Assembly (NCBI GenBank): GCA_020721025.1
Contig: DYNO01000057.1
Span: 1 to 15,276 of the forward strand
Source: Thiomargarita sp.
GTDB lineage: Bacteria; Pseudomonadota; Gammaproteobacteria; Beggiatoales; Beggiatoaceae
Direction: 5' to 3'
Length of the DNA: 15,276 nucleotides
This document shows, piece after piece, positions 5,957-14,100 of the stretch. The translations under genes and the position numbers were made by a program. A model generated the notes under the pieces. That model searched no databases and was not told the DNA's origin. It saw only the letters and a program-made list of their open reading frames with translations. Position 1 is the first letter of the stretch, and the number at the start of each line of letters is the position of its first letter.

Positions 5957-6667
5957 CTATCGTTCTTCACAGGATTCAGCCGACTGTTGCGTCAAAAATA
6001 ACTCAGCAAGTTGTAAATCTTGAGGATGGGTGATTTTGATATTATCGGCATGTCCTTCAATTAAAACAGGATGTACCCCTTGACGTTCCATTGCTTGGGC
6101 ATCATCCGTGACCGTTTCTCCTTGGGCTAATGCAGTTTGTAAAGCATCGGTCAAGGCGTGCAATCGGAACATTTGCGGCGTTAAAGCGTGCCAGAGATCA
6201 GTGCGACTGATGGTTTCACTTACCGAATTTTTGCCAGACTGCGCCCGTTTCATGGTATCTCGCACCGGAAGAGCCAATAGCCCCCCCACCGGATGTGCTG
6301 CCAACTCTCTCATTAATTTTGTCATATCCGCCACTCGCACACAGGGACGCGCCGCATCGTGAACCAGCACCCAATCATCAGGATTTGCTTGTAATGCCAA
6401 CGCGTTCAAGCCGTTAAGCACCGAATGACACCGTTCTGCCCCCCCCAGCACTCGAAGCAGTGGCACTGTCAAGTCCATTGTCAATGTATCCCAATACGGA
6501 TCATGTTGCGCGAGACACACCCCTATTCCAGCAAGCGGCAACTGGGCGAGTCGTTCTAACGTATGTTGCAATACCGTTTTTCCCTGCAATGTTAAGTATT
6601 GTTTTGGACAAACGCTACCCATGCGAGTGCCAATACCGGCGGCGGGCACGATTGCCCAATAATTCAA
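5957..6667 (-). CDS. ispD: 2-C-methyl-D-erythritol 4-phosphate cytidylyltransferase
   Basis: IspD couples MEP with CTP to give CDP-methylerythritol, the third step of the non-mevalonate isoprenoid pathway, in the cytosol. The 236-residue protein shows the CTP-binding loop VPAAGIGTRMGS at 7-18 with R15 and K22 (PKQYL), equivalent to E. coli R20 and K27. The substrate-site block VHDAARP is at 102-108, TDDAQAME at 187-194, and NIKITHPQDL begins at about 209 with K211. Its ATG lies 4 nt after the ftsB stop, so the two are co-transcribed. The common partner ispF does not follow; a convergent BLUF gene takes that place. Confidence 0.95.
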   Translation of the reverse strand: MNYWAIVPAAGIGTRMGSVCPKQYLTLQGKTVLQHTLERLAQLPLAGIGVCLAQHDPYWDTLTMDLTVPLLRVLGGAERCHSVLNGLNALALQANPDDWVLVHDAARPCVRVADMTKLMRELAAHPVGGLLALPVRDTMKRAQSGKNSVSETISRTDLWHALTPQMFRLHALTDALQTALAQGETVTDDAQAMERQGVHPVLIEGHADNIKITHPQDLQLAELFLTQQSAESCEER

Positions 6668-6671
6668 TTGA

Positions 6672-6947
6672 TTATTCGACGAATTGATAGAATTTCTCTC
6701 CCGGTTGAATCATGCCAAAATCGACCCGTGCTCGCTCTTCTAAGGCTTCATGACCATTTTTTAAATCAATAATTTCAGCCACTAAACTGTCATTGCGTTG
6801 TTGCAAACGGGTATTTTCTTGTTGTTGCCGTTGTATCAAAAGTTGTAATTTTTCACTGTCCGCGCGCCCATCCTTACCCCACCACAATTGATATTGTAGA
6901 TGAACAAAAAAAATGACTAAAATTATCAGTAACCATCCACGCATCAT
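6672..6947 (-). CDS. ftsB: Cell division protein FtsB
   Basis: FtsB is a bitopic inner-membrane protein that joins FtsQ and FtsL in the divisome subcomplex controlling septal peptidoglycan synthesis. The 91-residue product has a short cytoplasmic start, a membrane helix at about 5-22, a periplasmic coiled coil at about 32-68 rich in Gln and Leu, and the family motif EERARVDFGMIQPGE at 70-84. Two Met codons stand in tandem at the start (6947 and 6944); either could be used. The gene begins 2 nt after the stop of the upstream Pro-rich protein and ends 4 nt before ispD. FtsB-IspD adjacency is classical in gammaproteobacteria, usually after eno, which is absent here. Confidence 0.92.
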   Translation of the reverse strand: MMRGWLLIILVIFFVHLQYQLWWGKDGRADSEKLQLLIQRQQQENTRLQQRNDSLVAEIIDLKNGHEALEERARVDFGMIQPGEKFYQFVE

Positions 6948-6949
6948 TG

Positions 6950-7849
6950 CTACGGTCTCGTGGGCGCGCCTACGGCAACATTTTCATCATTTTCATCCAG
7001 AGGACGCAGCGGCACCGGGCTCGTGGCGTAATCGGTTGTAAATTCCTCACTATCGACCAATGCAGAAGGTGGGGCAGGTATCCAATCGGCTGAAATGGTC
7101 AATTCCGCAGAAGGTGGCGGTCGGACATTTTTCAGAACATTTTTCAAAGGAATTTGCTGAGTTTGCTGAATTTGTGGGGAAGTGGGCGTATTTTTAGACG
7201 AATCACTATTGCGAATATACGGATTCCAATCCTCCGGACTCAGTGGTGGATAGGCAGAAAATTCGCCGGAAACAAACGGATCATTCATCAAATCCCATGC
7301 TCGTTGAGGATAGGGCGTGGTGGAAAAAGTGCGATTATACATTCTATCTGCATGGGACTGCCAGTAATCTTGCGAAAATTGTGGCGGCATACGGTCACGT
7401 TTGCGACGTGGCGAATCGTGTTGTGGATAACGATCCTCATCTTGATACGGTTCATCAGTGATTTCGCTGCGATAACGAGGCATCTCCCGCGTTTCTCCAT
7501 ATAATTCACCACGATAGCGAGGTGTGTCAGGATTCACAACCTGTGGACGCGACTGAGCGGCGGGATTGGGCACACAATAATCTGCCGTTTCTGAATGGAC
7601 ATCAAGAGCTTGAGAATCAGTGAGCGGACGGTAATGTGTGGTATTTACGTCAGTATTTTGCCAGATGTTGTTAGGTTGAGAGATATTTTCTGAGGAAGGC
7701 GACACTACCCACACCTTGCCGGGATAGAGGACACTCGGATAGACCGTTGTTTTTGCAGCAGGATTCGTGTTATTCAACGCGTAAAGCGTGCTTGCCCAAC
7801 AGAGTAAAACTATCCATGAGATGTTTACAGCGCGGTTTTTGAAGTTCAT
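6950..7849 (-). CDS. Exported Tyr/Pro/Arg-rich protein of unknown function
   Basis: The 299-residue product begins with a signal peptide: NFKNRA, then a hydrophobic stretch ISWIVLLCWASTLYA, with likely cleavage after residue 24. The mature region is low in hydrophobic residues and rich in Pro, Tyr, Arg, Asp and Ser, and so is probably largely disordered. A short motif is duplicated: PRYRGE at 110-115 and PRYRSE at 124-129. There are two cysteines, C17 in the signal and C92 in the mature part. It shares an operon with ftsB (2-nt gap), so it may act in the periplasm near the divisome or envelope, but that rests on position alone. No Shine-Dalgarno precedes the ATG. I recognise no family. Confidence 0.75.
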   Translation of the reverse strand: MNFKNRAVNISWIVLLCWASTLYALNNTNPAAKTTVYPSVLYPGKVWVVSPSSENISQPNNIWQNTDVNTTHYRPLTDSQALDVHSETADYCVPNPAAQSRPQVVNPDTPRYRGELYGETREMPRYRSEITDEPYQDEDRYPQHDSPRRKRDRMPPQFSQDYWQSHADRMYNRTFSTTPYPQRAWDLMNDPFVSGEFSAYPPLSPEDWNPYIRNSDSSKNTPTSPQIQQTQQIPLKNVLKNVRPPPSAELTISADWIPAPPSALVDSEEFTTDYATSPVPLRPLDENDENVAVGAPTRP

Positions 7850-7883
7850 GCGTATGATAAGGTAACTTAAACAACAGTAGCTT

Positions 7884-7889
7884 ATTATA
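7884..7889 (-). promoter_or_regulatory. Perfect -10 (TATAAT) for the exported protein-ftsB-ispD operon
   Basis: Read on the minus strand this is TATAAT, within CTATATAATAAG. The -35 region is weak (CTGCAT at 17 nt or TCTGCA at 18 nt upstream). Transcription would start near 7877, giving a short leader of under 30 nt before the ATG at 7849, which fits the absence of a Shine-Dalgarno. Confidence 0.45.
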
Positions 7890-8018
7890 TAGTGATCTTA
7901 AATCGTATGCAGAAAACCAAACATTCATTTACATCGTCAATACAAATATTTGAAGATTGAAACGATGAACTGATTGTTTCATTTGGAATAATTTGCGAAC
8001 ACGCCATGTTGATGAAAT

Positions 8019-8043
8019 TTAATTGTGTCACTCTCAAAGCAAA
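8019..8043. repeat. Copy of an intergenic repeat also found at 4256-4280
   Basis: This 25-nt stretch matches 4256-4280 at 21 of 25 positions, with TCACTC and CAAAGCAAA in common. Three of the four differences are C/T transitions. The copy at 4256 also resembles the right end of the MITE (15 of 16 over 4256-4271 against 4467-4482). It is probably a decayed end of the same or a related element. Confidence 0.45.
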
Positions 8044-8082
8044 CGCAAAATGGATAACAGACAATGCAATCTGCTATCCATT
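8041..8082 (-). terminator. Rho-independent terminator of the giant secreted-protein gene
   Basis: Positions 8049-8061 pair with 8070-8082 over 13 positions with one A-C mismatch (a G-U pair on the minus-strand transcript), around an 8-nt loop. On the minus strand the stem runs into TTTTGCGTTT (8050-8041). It lies about 30 nt beyond the TAG at 8111 and separates this gene from the promoter of the following operon. Confidence 0.75.
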
Positions 8083-8110
8083 CTCTAGGGTCAATCCAAT
8101 TCCCTACTCA

Positions 8111-11100
8111 CTATTGTGCACAAGAACATCCCCAATCACATGCACTTAGCGCAGGCAAAACTGAAAAACGCATGGCTTGTTTGCCATTATAAACCACAGT
8201 ACCATCCTTCAAGCGATAACCCGTATAAACCTCAAACTGTCCTGCGCCATCACTCAAATCGCCGGCAAAAACTGACAGATCAATTTGTTCCGGCAATTGC
8301 TTAAATGACTGTAGCGGTTGCAAATTTTCCACCTGTCCGTCCCACAATGCCCAACCTTGATCCGTTTTCATATAACGAAATGACTGACCCTTTTCATCAG
8401 TATGTGCCACTGCGACCAACACTTCACCCGCTCTTTTGACATGTTTGGCATCCAATCGAACCGTCATTGCAAGTTTCAACGATTTCGCATCTTGGCGGGA
8501 TAACACGGTTTTATTTGCCTGTTCGCCATTATCCGTGATGATTCGAGAGGTAAATAAAGTCGCTACCTTCGCAAGCAATTGTCCGTCACTGTTGATGCCA
8601 ATCGCATGATTTTGCAAATCACTGAGCACCGCTTCTGCTTCATTCGCCGTGTGCAAATTGGCGAGTTCGGGCGCATTCGACTGGGCATCAGACAACGTTT
8701 GTTGCTGACATTTTTCTGCAACTAACAAGCTGTTACCCGTTTCCAAACGCACATGTTGCAATTTTGTCCCCGCCTTCACTTGGGTTTTCAACAACCGAGC
8801 CGGTGCACTGGCATCTCCCAACAACTTACCGGCGATTTTACCCCCGATAATTTGCGTATTCGGCGCAAGTTGCACATCCAACATCACCGGTTGAGACAAC
8901 GCGGCATCGTGTTCAATCACAATCGTGCCATCTAACACAATGTTTTGTAACGAACTTCCCGCAGCAATGATGACATTTGACACGCGAGCCGGCGCAGTTG
9001 GATCACCTATAATTTTACCTGCCAAACGTCCCCCTTTTAACGTCGCCGCGGCTGCCAGTTGCACATCACGAATCACGCCCTTGGGACTTTTATTGACAAT
9101 CGTGCCCGACAACGCGCCACCAGATAACAAATAGCCATAAAATTCAATGTCTTGTAACTCGCCCTTGTTCAGCACGGCACCGGTTAATTTGCCTCCCGTT
9201 ACAATGGCTTGCGGTTTAATCGTGGCATTGGTGAGCCAACCTTGATTGGTTACTCGTCCGGCAAGTGCGGCATTTTGCACATTACCATCGCCATAAATCG
9301 TGATATCTTTCAAGCTGTTACCACCAGCATCACAATTTTTCGCCACCCCTCCAGAAATTTCACACGTTGCTATTGTATGATTCTCCGAAGTGCCATCAGG
9401 TTCAAAATGCGCGGTACATTGTTTATTATCAGTCAGTTCCACCACCACTGCCGCAGCACTGCCCTGACAATCCCCAGTCCAGCCTGCGAAAATAATGCCC
9501 TGCGTGGGTTTCACCTGTAAAGTGACACGAGTTTTGGCGAGATAATTTGCCGTACATGTCGCACCACATTTGATGCCCGCAATCGAACTGGTAATGCTGC
9601 CATCGCCAGAGCCTAACTTATTGACAGTCAAGCTGTATTTAACCGCAGGTGCCGCTGAATATTCATAAGCTCCAGCATCGACTTCAAGTTTACCATCGCC
9701 ATTTCCATCGCTGACACGAGGTTGATAATCCACATCCAAACTCACTTTTTGCTCAATTGACCCATCGCCTTCGGGCAAATCAATATCCGCCAAATCCGAA
9801 GAAATATTGTCATTGTTACCCATATCTATCGCGGGAGAAGTCGCTTGCAAATGTAAATCGCCATTGCCCAACGTCGCCGCGCTAAAATCAACCGGCTTGA
9901 TAAACAACGGATTTTTATTTTTATTCGTCCCCTTGCCAAACGTGGTACTTTGTACAATCGAATGACTGATCACGGTGCGACTATTGGCATCATCATTAAT
10001 GGGTTCTTCGGCTTTTTTCGCAGTTACTGCATGATTATCCCACAAGATGCTGTTTTGAATCACCATCCGACTGTTTACGTTGACAATACCGCTGTCCGTC
10101 GTCGCTGCATTACCGCTGATCGTAACGTGATTTAAACGCGGTTCGCTTTGCCGATTCAACATCACCGCAGCACGATTGGCAATATTTCCGTGAATAATCA
10201 AATGACTGTAAAATGCTTGACTCACAATATTGACCATTGCCCCGCCCTCATTTGCCTGATTATCTTGAATCACACTGTGACTTACAACAGGACTGCTACG
10301 GTCATTATACAAAGCCCCTGCTTGTTGACTCGCTTGGTTGGCAGTGAATGAAACTCTGGCTAAAATCGGATTGCTTTGTGCCAAATTCGCCAGTCCCGCA
10401 CCCTGAACCGCTTGATTTTCATTGAAAACCACATCTTTCACTACAGGATGACTGGAATTTTCGTTGCACATTCCGCCACCTTGTTTAGCGTAATTGTGAG
10501 AAAATGTGACATTCACGACCTTGGGACTGCCCTTGTCATTCCACATTCCCCCGCCACAATCATCAGATTCCGCATCTGCCTGCCCCGCAGTCACGTTAAA
10601 TCCGTCAAAACGAGTGGTTGCATCCGTCGCATTGCCCGTAACGACGTGATAACTATTGTCTGTCATGACATTGGGTTGCCCGATATCTCCTGACAAAATC
10701 GTGACGTTATCGCTCAAATTCCGCTCAGACAACGCAGTTTCTGCCCCTGCAAATCCACCATACAGCGCAAGATTTTGACGCAATTTGAAACTCGCCGTTC
10801 TATCTGTGGTTGATGTGGGTCGATAAATTCCTTTCGCCACCCAAATTTCTCGGACGGTATCACATTGATTTGCATAGTTTAACGCCGCGTGCAGCTCTGA
10901 AAATGCGTCTGTCCATGTCAATCCCGTTGCCTGACCGGTTGCCGCCGAATTCACATACAATCGAGTCGCAGCATAGCAACCATTGGCTAACTGTGAGGTT
11001 TTTATCGTGGCTTTCGCTCGCAGATTGTAAACTTTTTGTTGTGCAGTGAATGACCATGTAGCGGCATACATGCCCTCAACCACTGGTTTCAAAGTCAATT

Positions 11101-14100
11101 GCCAAGTGACTGTTTGTTGCGGTTCTAAAGTCACACTGCTCGCCATATTTCCGGTCAATTCGGGGGGCAGGGCGAAATCACTCAAGGTTATCGACTGCAA
11201 CGCATTGTTTTTAATCATCACTTCCCGCGTCGCGGTTTCTCCCACATTTAACGCACCAAAATCCAATTCGGTCGCATTGGGATAAGAAACCGTCAGTTGT
11301 GCATCATCTGCCAAAACAACCTTCGCTCGCGCTGCAAATTGATAGCGTTTGCCCGCTACATTGAAGGATAATTGACCTAACACGGATAATGGTTGAGTCG
11401 TATCCAAATGCACAGGAATGTTGACAGTTTGCCCTGCGGACAACGTAATTTCTGAAGTATTTTCAAGCAATAAGCCCGGTGGCAGTTGTAAACTTTCCAA
11501 TACGAGGCTACGCGCCGTTTTATTTTTCACGGTCAACGTTTGGCTGACAGCCGTTCCAACCTGTACTGTGCCAAAATCCAAGTCATTGCCTTCTAAGAAA
11601 ATTATCTCCAAATCATCCGAATCCACACTGGGCGCGTCAGCAAACTCTGCGATACATGTGGTATCCTCTTCCAAATTCACTATCCCGTTGGCGCACTCAG
11701 GATTCCACCCCACAAAGACCGATCCCGGTTCTGGCTGGGGCGTGAGCGTCACTTGGGTGCCCCGGTTGAAATATGCGTCGCAATGAATTGAAGTTGCAGC
11801 AATTTCTGGAGCAACACACGCCGTTGGCAACTGTCCCGGAGTCGATGGCAAGGTTTCTGAACTGCATTGTACCCCTTGAGGTGAACTGGTAATGCGTCCC
11901 TGTCCCTTCCCCTGAGTTTGCAACGTTAATTGCGACCCCAACATTTCACTGCCAATCACTTGCAATGGATAAGTCACAGTTTTTCGAGACAAATCATTGG
12001 TGGTTAATTGCAATGTCGCGGTGCGAATCCCCATATCTGACGGTTGACATTGAATCGTCACGGTTTTACGTTCCCCGCTACCATCCTTGATTGCAATAGG
12101 GAAACTGGGTTTAAGCACTTTAAAATCAGTCGGATGGCTGCCACTCAACGCTGAACTGGTTGATTTCGTCACCAAATCCACAATCAAATCGGCATTCGCA
12201 GTTTCTTCAATTTCAAAATGACGAGTTGCCACCTGACCGACCTGCACCGTGCCGCAATCAATTGTTTCATTAGGCAAAACGGGCGAAGATTGATAACCCG
12301 CCGACACTGCCCCGCTGTTGCACACCAAATCGTAACTGATTTCAGGTTTTGCCACATCATTACTGGTCAAACGGAGTGTGGCTTTGCGCTGTCCTTCTCC
12401 CGTCGGTTTACATCTAATTTGCAACGTCCGTTCGGGTGTGCCATCGGGAATATAAAAATGCGTTTTCCCCCCTGTAAATGGCGAACTGTCTGAAATATCT
12501 AAAGAAAAATCTTGGGCATGTTCCCCATCAATCAATGGCGAATTCTGCCCCACATCCAACACCGCCGTCCCTACTTCCTGTATCACTAATAGCGCAGTCG
12601 CGGTCGAACCCAAGGTCGCATCCAACGTAATGGTACTATTTGGTGCAGGTTTGGAACTGTAACTTGCCCCCACCGCTTCCTGTCCAGTGCATTTTAGCGT
12701 GTATTGTGGCTGAGGTAATTGCGGATCGTTGGACACCAAGTTTAATTGTGCTTGTAAATTCCCGATCACTGTTGGAGCACATTGAATACTCAGCGATTTT
12801 GCCTTGCCCGCGGGAATGGTGACGGGTAATTCTTTGACTTGAAAACTCTCTGTTTCTTTACCCGTCAACAGCACCTTGTCTTTATCGACAATTAAGTCGC
12901 CATTACCGGTATTTTTAATTGTCAAACTTTGTTTAGAACTTTGCCCTATCGAATTGATTCCCAAATCAATATCGCCCTTGACCGGATAATTGACAGAATT
13001 GTAAATCGGCAAATACCCCGTGCATTGCAGTTGATATTGCGGATGCGGGAAATTTTCCACCGCCTTACCATGAATATCGGTCGCTACCAAGTTCAATGTC
13101 GCCGTCCGCACACCCATCGCCGAAGGTTGACATGTCACAGTCAGGGGAACAGGCGCGCCCTCGTCAGCAATATCCAACGGGAAATTCGGGCTGATCACTT
13201 TGAAATCTTTCGCATTTGCACCCGTCAACGCCACTGCCTCCGGTTGCACGCGCAAGGTATCATTGCCAATTTCCTTGATCAGAATCGTCGCCGCGGGGCT
13301 AGTCGTGTTCAATACCACATTACCTAACTCAATGATTGCATTATCATTCGGCGCGGGTTGAGAGTCATACAAGGGTGCGACCGTGTTACTGACCTCACAA
13401 CTCACTGGATAATCTAGCGTAGGTTGTTCGGGATCATTGGTCATCAAGGTCAACGTAGCGGTGTAACTTCCTGTTTTATCAGCATTACACTGCACTTGCA
13501 CCTCTTCTGTCAAGCCAATTCCAATTTTGATCGGAATGGACACGATACTAAATGCCGCCGCCCCGTCACCGCTGAAACTGGGATTGCTCAATTCTAATTC
13601 TTCAGAAGCTGTGGCAGCATTTTCTAACGTAATGGTTTTAATCTTATTTTTTGCACCTTGTTGAATCCGGTCAAAGCTAATTTTTGATCCTTTGGCAGGC
13701 GAGAGGCTGACCAGCGGTTTGCTCTGCTCAATGCTACAAGTGAAGGTATATTCAATCACCAATTTTTTCGGATCGTTGGTCGCGAAACGCAATTTTGCGC
13801 TGTAATTTCCAGGGGTTGCACCTTCCGCATCACAAACCACATCAATATTGCCTGAACCACCCACTTCAATCAGGGAAGGTTGCGAGATCAGTTTGAATAA
13901 TTTGGTATTTTGACTGCTGATCAGTTGGTAATCATACAGTTTTAGCGCGGTGGTTGCTGTTTTGGCATTACGCACCCCAATTTTATACGTTTTGCTCTTA
14001 TTGACGCGCACTTTTTCTATTGCAATCAGAGAATTTTCTGCTGGGCTAAAAATTGCTACCGCAGCATCTCCTAAGCATTTCAATTCATAAGAAAAACTCA

